Translations under genes and position numbers: made by a program
NCBI RefSeq assembly: GCF_004353905.1
Contig: NZ_SMOD01000027.1
Coordinates: 48,539 to 112,538 of the forward strand
From: Paraburkholderia guartelaensis
GTDB lineage: Bacteria > Pseudomonadota > Gammaproteobacteria > Burkholderiales > Burkholderiaceae
Direction: 5' to 3'
DNA: 64,000 nt
The notes under the pieces: generated by a model
Seen by the model: only the letters and a program-made list of their open reading frames with translations
Databases searched by the model: none
What the model was told of the DNA's origin: nothing
Part shown: piece by piece, positions 1 to 9,089 of the stretch
Position numbering within the stretch: the stretch's first letter is position 1
Layout: the number at the start of each line of letters is the position of its first letter

Positions 1-246
1 CCCACGCTCGCTCCCTTGCTCACGCTGGACGCACCGCGCACCGACCTGCCGGCTATCGCCGCGCCGCCGGCTTCCGGATTCATCGCCACCAATCTCGCCC
101 GCCCGCTCAATGACCTGCAAAAGAGTCTCGTGAGCGGCACGGCGCGGCGCTCGGGGCTCGACCCGGCAGCCACGCTCGGGACGATGCCGACTCGCCAGCA
201 CGCAGTGGACTTCTTCCACAACCTGCTGTCGTCCGACCAACCCTGA
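1..246 (+). CDS. C-terminal fragment of an unrecognised protein
   Basis: An open frame runs from the first base to a TGA at 244-246, so only the last 81 codons of a gene that starts outside the window are present. The visible part is rich in Ala and Pro at first and ends in a more ordered stretch (ARPLNDLQKSL ... QHAVDFFHNLL). I do not recognise the family and assign no function. It converges on the LysR gene with only 25 bp between the stops. The frame is open up to the window edge and has normal codon use for the region, which is the only support for it being real. Confidence 0.55.
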   Translation, partial: PTLAPLLTLDAPRTDLPAIAAPPASGFIATNLARPLNDLQKSLVSGTARRSGLDPAATLGTMPTRQHAVDFFHNLLSSDQP

Positions 247-271
247 GCAGACGAAAAAACCAAAAGCCGCC

Positions 272-1168
272 TCAGGCTTCGCCCAGCCTTTCCTGTGAAA
301 TCAACGCGAGCAGCACGTCCGAAAACGCATTGGCGGCGAGCGTGCTCGATGCACGCCGCCGCTTGAGCAGCGCGACGGTGCGCTGTGGCAACGCCGGCGC
401 GACCGGCAGCGTGACGAGCCCGCGATGCTCGCGCAGCACCGCCGAAGGCAGCAGCGTGGCGAGCGTGCCGTCCTTCACGAGCTTGAGCACCGTGCCCACT
501 GAATTGGCTTGCAGCATCACGCGCGGAATCAACTGATGCGCACGGAAATAGGCATCGGCGAAGCGCCGCACCACGAAGTCGGGGCTCAATAGCGCAAGCG
601 GCATCGTCCCCAGCTGCTCCGCCGTTACTTCCGCGCGGCGGCGCGCCAGCGGATGGCGCGTGGCCACGAGCAGCGCCATGTGCTCGGCAAAGAGCGGACG
701 CACTTCGATTTCGTCGGAGCGCACATCCGTGAAGCCAATGCCGAGATCGAGTTCGTCACGCTCGAGTCCGCCTTCGATGTCTTCGAGCGGCCGCTCGCTC
801 ACGTCGAGCGCGATCGCCGGGTGCGCCTCGCGAAAACCGCGTAGCGCCGGGCCGATCAGATATTCCGCGAAGGTCGGGGTATAGGCGAGCCGCAGCAGGC
901 CGCGCGTGAGGTCGCGCACCTCGTTGAGCGCGCGCTTGCCGGCATCGAGATGCGCGAGCGCCTGGCGCGCGTGTTCGATGTAGACGCGCCCGAATTCGGT
1001 GAGGCTGATGGCGCGGCCGCTGCGGTCGAACAGCGCGCCGCCGAGATCGTTTTCCAGTTGGCGGATCTGCTGTGAAAGCGCCGGCTGCGAGACGTGCAGC
1101 ACTTCGGCTGCACGCGTGAAATTCTTCAACTCCGCCACGGTGAGCACGTAGCGTATCGAGCGAAGCAT
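272..1168 (-). CDS. LysR-family transcriptional regulator, CynR-like
   Basis: A 298-residue LysR protein. It has an N-terminal winged helix-turn-helix (residues about 3-60, with AAEVLHVSQPALSQQIRQLE as the recognition region) and a C-terminal effector-binding domain of the periplasmic-binding-protein fold. The overall wording resembles CynR-type regulators. An in-frame start 13 codons upstream (1207) exists, but LysR proteins normally begin a few residues before the first helix, so I chose the ATG at 1168. It lies divergently from the small membrane-protein gene at 1348 and beside nitrate assimilation genes. Whether it regulates them cannot be told from sequence. Confidence 0.9.
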   Translation of the reverse strand: MLRSIRYVLTVAELKNFTRAAEVLHVSQPALSQQIRQLENDLGGALFDRSGRAISLTEFGRVYIEHARQALAHLDAGKRALNEVRDLTRGLLRLAYTPTFAEYLIGPALRGFREAHPAIALDVSERPLEDIEGGLERDELDLGIGFTDVRSDEIEVRPLFAEHMALLVATRHPLARRRAEVTAEQLGTMPLALLSPDFVVRRFADAYFRAHQLIPRVMLQANSVGTVLKLVKDGTLATLLPSAVLREHRGLVTLPVAPALPQRTVALLKRRRASSTLAANAFSDVLLALISQERLGEA

Positions 1169-1347
1169 CAAGATGGCTGCCTCCCGAATGTCTCCGGTTT
1201 TTTTCATAAGGCGCGCTTATCGTGACGATCCGAATATCGTCTTGGACGTGGACGCGCGCCCTGCGCAAAATGGTTTGCGATGGCGGCGATGCGGCGCGAT
1301 GCGCGCGGCCTCTCCCGCCGGACACCATTCTACCGGGGAGCAAACGG

Positions 1348-1650
1348 ATGTTCGAGTCGATCTCGATGAGTGTGGTGGCGGTGTTCGCAGGCGCGTGCCT
1401 GACGTTTCTCATCGCCATCCTGCTGCCCGAACCCGTTGTGACCAAAGGCGCCCAAGGCGGCCTTTATGCCGGGCTCGGCAACGAAGATGAAGATTTCGCG
1501 CGCGCGGACCAGGCGCGCACGCGCCGCTTTCGCGCGCTGCAAACGTGGCGCGCGGCCTCAGGCCGCCCCTCGCAGAGCCGGGCCGAAGCCGCGCCGCGCC
1601 CCGTCAATAGACGTCGCGTACGTAGCGCTTGTCCCGTCCGAGCGCACTGA
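1348..1650 (+). CDS. Small membrane protein, overlapping the nitrate reductase 3' end
   Basis: A 100-residue protein starting at an ATG preceded at 7 bp by a strong ribosome binding site (GGGGAG, 1335-1340). Residues about 7-26 form one hydrophobic segment (SVVAVFAGACLTFLIAILLP), followed by a charged Arg-rich tail with an acidic patch (NEDEDFARAD). The last 47 bp overlap the convergent nitrate reductase gene. The Arg-rich tail lies partly in the overlap, so the true end product may be ordinary only over its first 60 residues. Function unknown; a single-pass membrane small protein is the most that can be said. Confidence 0.5.
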   Translation: MFESISMSVVAVFAGACLTFLIAILLPEPVVTKGAQGGLYAGLGNEDEDFARADQARTRRFRALQTWRAASGRPSQSRAEAAPRPVNRRRVRSACPVRAH

Positions 1651-4600
1651 CGTAGTCGTGCGCGGCCTCGGCGCTCATGCCGCCATGGCCCGCCACCACC
1701 TCCCTGAGCGCTACATCCACGTCCTTCGCCATGCGGCTCGCATCGCCGCACACGTAGAGGTGCGCCCCTTCCTGCAGCCACGCCCATAGCTGCGCGCCCT
1801 GCTCGCGCATGCGGTCCTGCACGTAGACCTTCTCGCTCTGGTCACGCGAAAACGCGAGGTCGAGGCGGTCGAGATGGCCGTCCTTGCGCATTTGCTCCAG
1901 TTCGTCGCGGTAGTAGAAGTCGGTGGCCGCGTGCTGCTCGCCGAAGAAGAGCCAGTTGCGGCCCGTGTCGCCGCGCGCCTGGCGCTCGTGCAGGAAGGCG
2001 CGGAAAGGCGCGACACCCGTGCCGGGACCGACCATGATCATCGGCGCGTCGCCACTGCGCGGCGGCCGGAAATGCGTGCTCTTCTGCACGAACACCGGGA
2101 CGCTGCCCTCCTGCGCGCGGTCGGCGAGGAAAGTGGAGGCCACGCCCTTGCGCTCGCGGCGGCCGTTGCTGTAGCGCACGGCCGAAACCGTCAGATGCAC
2201 TTCGCCCGCGTGCGCCTTCGGGCTCGACGAAATCGAATAGAGCCGCGGCTGCAGGCGCTTGAGCATGCCGAGCAGTTCGGGTGCGTTCATGTCGACGGGA
2301 TATTCGTGGAGCACGTCGGCGAGCTGCTGGCCCCAGAGCCAGTTGCGCAGATCGCCCTTGCGCGTTTCTTCGAGCATCTCTTCGAGGCCCCGTGAGCGCG
2401 TGCGGGCCGCAATGAACGCGAGCGCATCGGGGTTCGGGCGCGCGATCTCGTAGTGCTTGCTGAGCGCTTCGGCAAGGCGCATCTCGCCGTGGCCGCTCAC
2501 CGCGACCGGCGTGTCGGCGGCGAGGCGCGTGAGGCCCAGCAACTCGTCGACGAGCGCAGGACAGTTGGTCGGCCACACGCCGAGCGCATCGCCTGCTTCG
2601 TAGTCGAGGCCCGCTTCGCCCGTTGCGAGCGAGAAGTAGCGCGTGTCCTTCGTCGCGCCCTTCATGTTCAGGCGGGCGTTCTTCAGCAGCTTCGAGGCGG
2701 CCGGGCGGGCCTTCGTCGCCGCGCAGCCCGGCAGCACCTCCGGAATCGAGCCGTCCGAGGGCACCGCGTGCAGCGCCGCGTCCTCCTGCTTGATGCGCAC
2801 GACGATGCGGTCGAGCCATGCGTCGGCGGCGCCCTGGTATTCGCTGTCGCAATCCACACGCTCCATGAGACGCGTGGCGCCCAGCGCTTCGAGGCGCGCA
2901 TCGAGCTTGCGCCCGTGACCGCAGAACGCATCGTAGTTGCGGTCGCCGAAGGCGAGCACGGAAAAGCGCAGCGAAGAGAGGCGCGGTGCGTTGTCTGCCG
3001 CGAGCGCGCTCCAGAAGGCTTCGCCGTTGTCGGGCGCGTCGCCGTCGCCGAATGTGCTCGTCATCAGGAGGACGTATTGCGCCTTTGCGAGGTTCGCGAG
3101 CGGGTAATCCGCCATACAGGCCGTGCGAATCTCGAAGCCCGAGTCCATCAGTTGCGTCGCATATTGCTCGACGAGCGATTCGACGTTGCCCGTCTGCGAG
3201 GCCCAGAGCAGCACGACCTTCGGGCGCGTGTGGGCGATGCGCACACCATGCGGCTTTTCTTCTGGCGCGCCCGGCGCGGCGAGCGCTGCCGTGCGCGCGA
3301 CAGGTTCGCCGCGGCTGAACAGGCCCGCCAGCAGGCCGTCCAGCCAGACGCGCGTGTCGGCGGGAAACGGTGCGTGCGCGGGCAGCATGGGCACGCCAAC
3401 GGGCTCGGCCGCCCTCAACGAGCGCAGGCCGCCCACGAAGCCCGCGAGGTACTGGCGCTGCACGTCGCCCAGTTGCGGCGCGGCGACGTCGTCGAGACCG
3501 AGTAGCGTCGAAAAGGCATCGATACGGGACATGTCGAGTTCCTGAGACGGGTTGACGGCTTGCGCCGCGCTGTCGTATTCGGCAGACGCAATGGCGGCAT
3601 CGGCGGCATCCGGCTTTCGCGTGGTCTCGCGCGGCGCGGCTTGCGGGCCGACGCGCGTGAGCGCAACCGCGCAGAATTTCAATTCGGGCTGCTGGGAAAC
3701 AGGGTCGACCGCATCGCTCGTGACCGCGTTCACGCAAAGCTCCTCGCCATACACGTCGTTCCAGTGCATGGGCGCGAAGCAGTTGCCGGGACGCACGCGC
3801 TCGGTCACCACGGCGGGCAGCACCACACGACCGCGGCGCGAGCGCACTTCCACGCGGTCCTTCGCGGCAATGCCGAGCGCGGCGGCATCCTCGGGGTGAA
3901 TCTCGACGAAGGGGCCCGGGTTGAGCTTGTTGAGCATCGGCACCTTGCCGGTCTTCGTCATGGTGTGCCACTGGTGCTGCAAGCGGCCCGTGTTGAATAC
4001 GACCGGGAACGTGCCGTCGGGTAATTCGGCGGGCGCAACGTGCGGGCGCGCGAAGAACACGCCCTTGCCGTGCGGCGTGGCGAACGCGATGCGGGGGCGC
4101 GTGCCATCCGCGTTTTCCTTGAACGGCTGGCTCACGCCGTCGTTCACATAGCGCAGCGGGTTGCGGTCGCTCGAGGCATCCGGCGCGATGGGCCACTGCA
4201 GCGGCGTTTCGCGCAACTTCGCGTGGCTCGCGCCGCGCAGGTCGTAGCCCGTCTTCGGGTTCGCGAAGCGCGTGATTTCGTCGAACACCTCGGCTGCGCT
4301 CGCGTAGCTGAACGCTTCTGCAAAACCCATCTCGCAGGCCACGCGTGCGATGATCTGCCAGTCGGGCAGCGCCTCGCCCGGCGGCTCGACGGCCTGCTGC
4401 ATGAGCGTCAGGTTGCGCTCGGAGTTGATCATCACGCCCTCGGCCTCGGCCCAGAGCGCGCCGGGCAGCAGCACGTCGGCGTACTGATTCGTTTCGGTGT
4501 CCAGAAAAGCGTCCTGGGCGATCACCAGTTCGGCGGCCCTCAGGCCCGCCACCACCGTTTGCCGGTTCGCGACGCTCGCCACCGGGTTCGTGCAGATGAT

Positions 4601-5797
4601 CCAGCACGCCTTGATCTCGCCCGCGGCCATGCGCGAAAACATGTCGATGGTGCCGCCGCCCACTTTCGCGGGCAGCGTGCCGGGCGCCACGCCCCATGCC
4701 GCTTCGACGAACGCGCGGTCGTCTTCTGCGAGCACCGTGCGCTGACCGGGCAAGCCGGGTCCCATGTAGCCCATCTCGCGCCCGCCCATGGCGTTGGGCT
4801 GCCCCGTGAGCGAGAACGGTCCGCTGCCGGGACGGCAAATCTTGCCCGTCGCGAGATGCAGGTTGCAGATCGCGTTGGTGCTCCACGTGCCGTGCGTGCT
4901 CTGGTTCAGGCCCATGGTCCAGCAGCTCATCCACTCCGGCGCCTCGCCGATCATCTGCGCGGCGCGGCGAATGTCGTCGACCGCCAGACCCGTGATCTCG
5001 GCGACCTTTTCCGGCGTGTAGTCTTCGAGGAACGCGGGCATCGCGTCCCATCCTTCGGTGTACTGCGCGATGAAGTCCGCATCGGTGTGGCCGCTCTTGT
5101 GCAGCAAGTGCAGCAGGCCATTGAGCAGCGCGAGATCGGTGCCCGGCGCGATCTGCAGGAACAGCGACGCCTTCTCGGCGGTCGCCGTGCGGCGCGGATC
5201 CACGACGATGAGCTTCGCGCCCGCCTTCACGCGCTCCATCATGCGCAGGAACAGGATCGGATGGCAGTCCGCCATGTTCGCGCCGATCACGAAGAAGAGG
5301 TCTGCGCGGTCGAAGTCCTGATAGGAACCCGGCGGGCCGTCCGCGCCGAGCGAAAGCTTGTAGCCACTGCCCGCGCTCGCCATGCACAGGCGCGAGTTCG
5401 ACTCGATGTTGTTCGTGCGCACGAAACCCTTGGCGAGTTTGTTCACGAGGTACTGCGCCTCGATCGACATTTGCCCGGAAACGTAGAACGAAAGCGCGTC
5501 GGGGCCCTGCGCGTCGAGCGTCGAGCGCAGGCGGCGCGCCGTATCGGAGATCGCCTGCGCAAGCGGCAGCGGCACCGGGTCCTCGTCACGCGCGTGGCGC
5601 ACGAAGGCGCGCTCGAGACGCCCCGACTTGCGCAGCGCCACGTGCGCCGACGAACCCTTCGTGCAGAGGCGGCCGAAGTTGGTCGGATGCTCGGCGTCGC
5701 CGGAGATCTTCGCGACCTGGCCGTCCTCGACGTGCAGGATCATCCCGCAGCCTACGCCGCAGTACGGGCAAACGCTCTTTACGCTCTCGCTGCTCAT
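1604..5797 (-). CDS. nasA: Assimilatory nitrate reductase fused to sulfite-reductase-type diflavin reductase
   Basis: Predicted cytoplasmic enzyme reducing nitrate to nitrite with electrons taken directly from NAD(P)H. The 1397 residues hold two enzymes in one chain. The N-terminal 4Fe-4S motif is C10-x2-C13-x3-C17-x27-C45. A bis-MGD molybdopterin oxidoreductase body follows to about 590, then the dinucleotide-binding domain (about 600-720, GRLQHQWHTMTKTG). After a linker come a flavodoxin domain (WASQTGNVESL, about residue 845), a CysJ-type FAD domain (RLYSISSSP, VGPGTGVAPFRAFL) and a C-terminal NAD(P)H domain ending in the conserved aromatic tail RYVRDVY. The fusion replaces the separate NasB/ferredoxin partner seen elsewhere. 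It is the third gene of the nirB-nirD-nasA operon, 108 bp after nirD, so it falls under the nirB promoter and leader. Confidence 0.95.
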   Translation of the reverse strand: MSSESVKSVCPYCGVGCGMILHVEDGQVAKISGDAEHPTNFGRLCTKGSSAHVALRKSGRLERAFVRHARDEDPVPLPLAQAISDTARRLRSTLDAQGPDALSFYVSGQMSIEAQYLVNKLAKGFVRTNNIESNSRLCMASAGSGYKLSLGADGPPGSYQDFDRADLFFVIGANMADCHPILFLRMMERVKAGAKLIVVDPRRTATAEKASLFLQIAPGTDLALLNGLLHLLHKSGHTDADFIAQYTEGWDAMPAFLEDYTPEKVAEITGLAVDDIRRAAQMIGEAPEWMSCWTMGLNQSTHGTWSTNAICNLHLATGKICRPGSGPFSLTGQPNAMGGREMGYMGPGLPGQRTVLAEDDRAFVEAAWGVAPGTLPAKVGGGTIDMFSRMAAGEIKACWIICTNPVASVANRQTVVAGLRAAELVIAQDAFLDTETNQYADVLLPGALWAEAEGVMINSERNLTLMQQAVEPPGEALPDWQIIARVACEMGFAEAFSYASAAEVFDEITRFANPKTGYDLRGASHAKLRETPLQWPIAPDASSDRNPLRYVNDGVSQPFKENADGTRPRIAFATPHGKGVFFARPHVAPAELPDGTFPVVFNTGRLQHQWHTMTKTGKVPMLNKLNPGPFVEIHPEDAAALGIAAKDRVEVRSRRGRVVLPAVVTERVRPGNCFAPMHWNDVYGEELCVNAVTSDAVDPVSQQPELKFCAVALTRVGPQAAPRETTRKPDAADAAIASAEYDSAAQAVNPSQELDMSRIDAFSTLLGLDDVAAPQLGDVQRQYLAGFVGGLRSLRAAEPVGVPMLPAHAPFPADTRVWLDGLLAGLFSRGEPVARTAALAAPGAPEEKPHGVRIAHTRPKVVLLWASQTGNVESLVEQYATQLMDSGFEIRTACMADYPLANLAKAQYVLLMTSTFGDGDAPDNGEAFWSALAADNAPRLSSLRFSVLAFGDRNYDAFCGHGRKLDARLEALGATRLMERVDCDSEYQGAADAWLDRIVVRIKQEDAALHAVPSDGSIPEVLPGCAATKARPAASKLLKNARLNMKGATKDTRYFSLATGEAGLDYEAGDALGVWPTNCPALVDELLGLTRLAADTPVAVSGHGEMRLAEALSKHYEIARPNPDALAFIAARTRSRGLEEMLEETRKGDLRNWLWGQQLADVLHEYPVDMNAPELLGMLKRLQPRLYSISSSPKAHAGEVHLTVSAVRYSNGRRERKGVASTFLADRAQEGSVPVFVQKSTHFRPPRSGDAPMIMVGPGTGVAPFRAFLHERQARGDTGRNWLFFGEQHAATDFYYRDELEQMRKDGHLDRLDLAFSRDQSEKVYVQDRMREQGAQLWAWLQEGAHLYVCGDASRMAKDVDVALREVVAGHGGMSAEAAHDYVSALGRDKRYVRDVY

Positions 5798-5905
5798 GCG
5801 GTCGATCGATATCAGCTTGAAACAGATTCAGGGCGCACGGCGCATCCTGCACGCCGCGCGTTTGGCACTTGGTTCGTCACTTCCTTTGTCACTTCAGTCG
5901 GCCAA

Positions 5906-6253
5906 TCAGGCGGCAATCCACACCTGGCCGTTTTCCACGCGTGCCGGGAAGGCGTTGACCGAATGCTGCGGCGCTTCGATGCACTCGCCGGTGGACAGAT
6001 CGAAGTGATGCTTGTAGATGGGCGAGGCCACCACGATGCGCTCGCCGAAGCTGCCCACGAGCCCGCGCGAGAGCACCGCTGCGTGCGAGTTCGGATCGTA
6101 GTTGCCGATGGCATACACGCGCGCGTCGCCGTCGTCGACATGGAACACGGCGACCTGCTCGCCCTTCACGAGCGCGCACACGCCGGTGTTCGGCACGATA
6201 TCGTTGAGCGTGCAGACGGGAACCCAGTTGCCTTGACTATGTTCGTTGCTCAT
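5906..6253 (-). CDS. nirD: Nitrite reductase small subunit NirD
   Basis: A 115-residue Rieske-fold protein of normal NirD length (WVPVCTLNDIVPNTGVCALV ... PIYKHHFDLSTGECIE). It lacks the two Cys-His pairs of a true Rieske 2Fe-2S site, as NirD proteins do, so it is a structural partner of NirB rather than an electron carrier. It sits 29 bp after nirB and before nasA. The start ATG is preceded by an AGGAG-like site (complement of 6256-6261). Confidence 0.95.
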   Translation of the reverse strand: MSNEHSQGNWVPVCTLNDIVPNTGVCALVKGEQVAVFHVDDGDARVYAIGNYDPNSHAAVLSRGLVGSFGERIVVASPIYKHHFDLSTGECIEAPQHSVNAFPARVENGQVWIAA

Positions 6254-6282
6254 TTCGTACTCCTCGGTTCGATGAAAGGGAA

Positions 6283-8913
6283 TCAGACGGTTTCGACGAC
6301 TACGGGAATCGCGCTCAGTGCTTCGTGTGGCTTGAAATGCGGCGCCGCTTGCGGAACCTGCGTGCGCTCCTCGGGCGTAGCCGGGCGAATCTGACCGCGC
6401 TCTTCGATGAAGGTGACGTGCTGGTCGCCCGCATCGCTATTGACGAAGTGGCGGAAGCGGCGGCGCGTTTCCGGATCGGTCACGGCCTTCTTCCACTCGC
6501 ATTCGTAGGTGTCCACCACGAGCTGCATTTCCGCTTCGAGTTCGGCGCCAAGGCCCAGCTTGTCGTGAACGACCACGTCGATCAGATAGTCGAGGCCGCC
6601 TTCGAGGTTGTCGCGCCACACGCTCGTGCGCTGCAGGCGGTCCGCCGTGCGCACGTAGAACATGAGGAAGCGATCGACGTAGCGCACCAGCGTGGCCTGA
6701 TCGAGATCGGCAGCGAGCAGTTCCGCGTGGCGCGGCTTCATGCCGCCGTTGCCGCACACGTAGAGGTTCCAGCCCTTCTCGGTGGCGATGATGCCGACGT
6801 CCTTGCCTTGCGCCTCCGCGCACTCGCGCGTGCAGCCCGAGACGCCGAACTTGATCTTGTGCGGCGCGCGCAGCCCTTTGTAGCGGTTCTCGAGTTCGAT
6901 CGCGAAGCCCACCGAGTCGCCCACGCCGTAGCGGCACCACGTCGATCCGACGCACGACTTCACGGTGCGCAGGGCCTTGCCGTATGCGTGCCCCGATTCG
7001 AAGCCCGCGGCGATCAGCTCTTCCCAGACGAAAGGCAGCTGCTCGACGCGTGCACCAAAGAGGTCCACGCGCTGGCCGCCCGTGATCTTCGTGTACAGGC
7101 CGTACTTCTTCGCCACCTGACCCACGGCGATGAGACCTTCCGGGGTGACCTCGCCGCCCGGCATGCGCGGCACCACCGAATAAGTGCCGTCGCGCTGAAT
7201 GTTGGCGAGGTAGTAGTCGTTCGAATCCTGCAGGCTCGCGTGCTCCTTCTTCAGCACGAATTCGTTCCAGCAGGACGCGAGAATCCCGCCCACGGCCGGC
7301 TTGCAGATATCGCAGCCCAGCCCCTTGCCATGCTTCGCGAGCAGTTCGCCGAAGGTCTTGATGCCCTCGACGCGCACGATGTGATACAGCTCCTGGCGCG
7401 AATAGTGGAAGTGCTCGCAAAGGTGATTGTTGACGGCGAGCCCCTGGCGCTTCATCTCCGACTTCATGATTTGCGTGACGAGCGGCACGCAGCCGCCGCA
7501 CGACGTGCCGGCGTTGCACGTGCCCTTCACCGCGGCGATGGTCGTCGCGCCTTCCTGCACGGCCGCGCAGATTTGAGCCTTCGACACGTTGTTGCACGAG
7601 CAGATCTGTGCGGCGTCGGGCAGCGCTTCCACGCCGATCGCGGGCTTGGCCTTGCCGTCGGCCTGCGGCAGGATCATGAATTCGGGCGACTCGGGCAGCT
7701 CGATGCCGTTGAGCATCATCTGCAGCAGCGTGCCGTATTCGCTCGCGTCGCCCACCATCACCGCGCCGAGCAGCTTCTTGCCGCAATCGGACACGACAAT
7801 CTTCTTGTAGACCTGGCGGCGCTCGTCGGCGTAGCGGTAGGAACGGCTGCCGGGGGTCTTGCCGTGCGCGTCGCCGATGCTCGCGACGTCCACGCCCATC
7901 AGCTTGAGCTTGGTGCTCATGTCCGCGCCCGCGAAGGTCGACGCCTCGCCCGCCAGCGCCTTGGCCGCAATGCGCGCCATGTCGTAACCGGGAGCGACGA
8001 GGCCGAAGATCTGCCCTTGCCAGAGCGCACATTCGCCGATGGCGTAGATGTTCGCGTCGCTCGTGCGGCACTGGTCGTCAATTACGATGCCGCCGCGCGC
8101 GCCGATTTCGAGGCCACAGGCGCGGGCGATTTCGTCGCGCGGGCGAATGCCGGCCGAGAACACGATCATGTCGGCGTCGAGGTGCGTGCCGTCGCCGAAC
8201 TGCATGCGGTTGGCGGCCGTTGCGCCGTCCACCGTTTTACCGTCCACGATCGCCAGCGTGTTCTTCTGCGTGTGCACGCTCACACCGAGTTCTTCGATCT
8301 TGCCGCGCAGCATGCGGCCGCCGTCGTCGTCGACCTGCACGGCCATGAGGCGCGGCGCGAATTCCACCACGTGCGTCTCGAGGCCCAGGTCGCGCAGGGC
8401 CTTTGCGCATTCGAGACCGAGCAGGCCGCCACCCACCACTACGCCTGACTTCGCGTGTGCGCCGCGCGCCTGCATCGCTTCGAGATCGGCAATGGTTCGG
8501 TAGACGAAGCAATCTGCGCGATCGTTGCCCGCTATGGGCGGCACGAACGCCGAGGAGCCGGTGGCCAGCACGAGCTTGTCATACGAAAGCGTCTCGCCAT
8601 TGGACACCTCGATGGTGCGCGCCTCGCGATCGAGCGACACCGCCTTCGCGTTCAGCACGAGACGCACGTTCTCGCGATCGAAGAAGCCGGGTGCCACGAG
8701 CGAGAGATCGTCCGCCGACTTGCCCGCGAAGAATTCGGAGAGGTGCACGCGGTCGTAGGCGGGAAGCGGCTCCTCGCAGAGCACGGTCACGCGCGCGTTG
8801 GGCGCGCCGTCCGCAAGGATGCACTCGAGAAATTTGTGGCCCACCATGCCATGGCCGACGACGACGATCTCCATCGCTGCCGAGCTGTTCACTTCGTTCG
8901 TTGCTTGCACCAT
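6283..8913 (-). CDS. nirB: Nitrite reductase [NAD(P)H] large subunit NirB
   Basis: Catalyses the six-electron reduction of nitrite to ammonium in the cytoplasm. The 876 residues run as follows: FAD/NAD(P)H reductase domain (VVVGHGMVGHKFLE at the N terminus; a second dinucleotide fold near VVVGGGLLGLE); BFD-like 2Fe-2S domain (CSCNNV and CGGC, about residues 430-480); a second BFD-like cysteine cluster (CDICKP); and the sulfite/nitrite reductase siroheme domain, with its 4Fe-4S/siroheme cysteines in CVGSTWC and CTREC. I start at the ATG at 8913, which has a GGGG-type ribosome binding site. The frame stays open to 9714, but that extension would run through the leader terminator, the promoter and the divergent cobA gene. 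First gene of the operon, 17 bp after the leader terminator T-run. Confidence 0.95.
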   Translation of the reverse strand: MVQATNEVNSSAAMEIVVVGHGMVGHKFLECILADGAPNARVTVLCEEPLPAYDRVHLSEFFAGKSADDLSLVAPGFFDRENVRLVLNAKAVSLDREARTIEVSNGETLSYDKLVLATGSSAFVPPIAGNDRADCFVYRTIADLEAMQARGAHAKSGVVVGGGLLGLECAKALRDLGLETHVVEFAPRLMAVQVDDDGGRMLRGKIEELGVSVHTQKNTLAIVDGKTVDGATAANRMQFGDGTHLDADMIVFSAGIRPRDEIARACGLEIGARGGIVIDDQCRTSDANIYAIGECALWQGQIFGLVAPGYDMARIAAKALAGEASTFAGADMSTKLKLMGVDVASIGDAHGKTPGSRSYRYADERRQVYKKIVVSDCGKKLLGAVMVGDASEYGTLLQMMLNGIELPESPEFMILPQADGKAKPAIGVEALPDAAQICSCNNVSKAQICAAVQEGATTIAAVKGTCNAGTSCGGCVPLVTQIMKSEMKRQGLAVNNHLCEHFHYSRQELYHIVRVEGIKTFGELLAKHGKGLGCDICKPAVGGILASCWNEFVLKKEHASLQDSNDYYLANIQRDGTYSVVPRMPGGEVTPEGLIAVGQVAKKYGLYTKITGGQRVDLFGARVEQLPFVWEELIAAGFESGHAYGKALRTVKSCVGSTWCRYGVGDSVGFAIELENRYKGLRAPHKIKFGVSGCTRECAEAQGKDVGIIATEKGWNLYVCGNGGMKPRHAELLAADLDQATLVRYVDRFLMFYVRTADRLQRTSVWRDNLEGGLDYLIDVVVHDKLGLGAELEAEMQLVVDTYECEWKKAVTDPETRRRFRHFVNSDAGDQHVTFIEERGQIRPATPEERTQVPQAAPHFKPHEALSAIPVVVETV

Positions 8914-8930
8914 GCTGAGCCCCTGCCAAT

Positions 8931-8983
8931 AAAAAAGGCGTCCCGCGATTCCAGCTTGCGCGAAGCCAGATTCGGGGGACGCC
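8931..8983 (-). terminator. Leader terminator (attenuator) of nirB-nirD-nasA
   Basis: On the transcribed strand GGCGTCCCCCG (8983-8973) pairs with CGCGGGACGCC (8947-8937) with one mismatch, followed at once by six T (8936-8931). It is an intrinsic terminator standing 17 bp before the nirB start codon. A terminator in that place only makes sense as an attenuator that must be overcome. Its 5' arm is shared with the second ANTAR-type hairpin (8990-8977), so the two structures are mutually exclusive. Confidence 0.85.
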
Positions 8984-9048
8984 GTTGCCCTGAATACGAA
9001 ACCCTTGTGCGCCGCGCTACTGCTTGCGGCCGAATCCCCATTGATTCG
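8977..9048 (-). promoter_or_regulatory. ANTAR/NasT-type two-hairpin antiterminator in the nirB leader
   Basis: Hairpin P1 is 9048-9031: a perfect 6-bp stem CGAATC/GATTCG around the six-base loop AATGGG. Hairpin P2 is 8990-8977: stem GGGC/GTCC (one G-U pair) around loop AACGGC. Both loops have A at position 1 and G at position 4, the recognition rule known for ANTAR-domain antiterminators such as NasR and NasT. P2 uses the 5' arm of the terminator. Inference: nitrate-activated NasT stabilises P1/P2 and lets polymerase through. The binding protein itself is not in this window. Confidence 0.8.
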
Positions 9049-9073
9049 CTTGGCACTTGCTGCGAACCAATAC

Positions 9074-9089
9074 GCAAGCACTGTGCCAA
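9074..9089 (-). promoter_or_regulatory. Sigma-54 promoter of nirB
   Basis: Minus-strand TTGGCACAGTGCTTGC carries GG (9087-9086) and GC (9075-9074) exactly ten bases apart, with TGGCAC and TTGC matching the -24/-12 consensus closely. Transcription would begin near 9062, giving a leader of about 150 nt that contains P1, P2 and the attenuator. Confidence 0.8.

Noticed and set aside
4040..6394. 784-codon plus-strand ORF, Arg/His/Ala-rich
   Set aside because: Antisense shadow of nasA, nirD and nirB; its composition is the typical antisense pattern of GC-rich genes and no domain is visible.
6325..8448. 707-codon plus-strand ORF
   Set aside because: Antisense to nirB, Ala/Arg/His-rich text without family resemblance.
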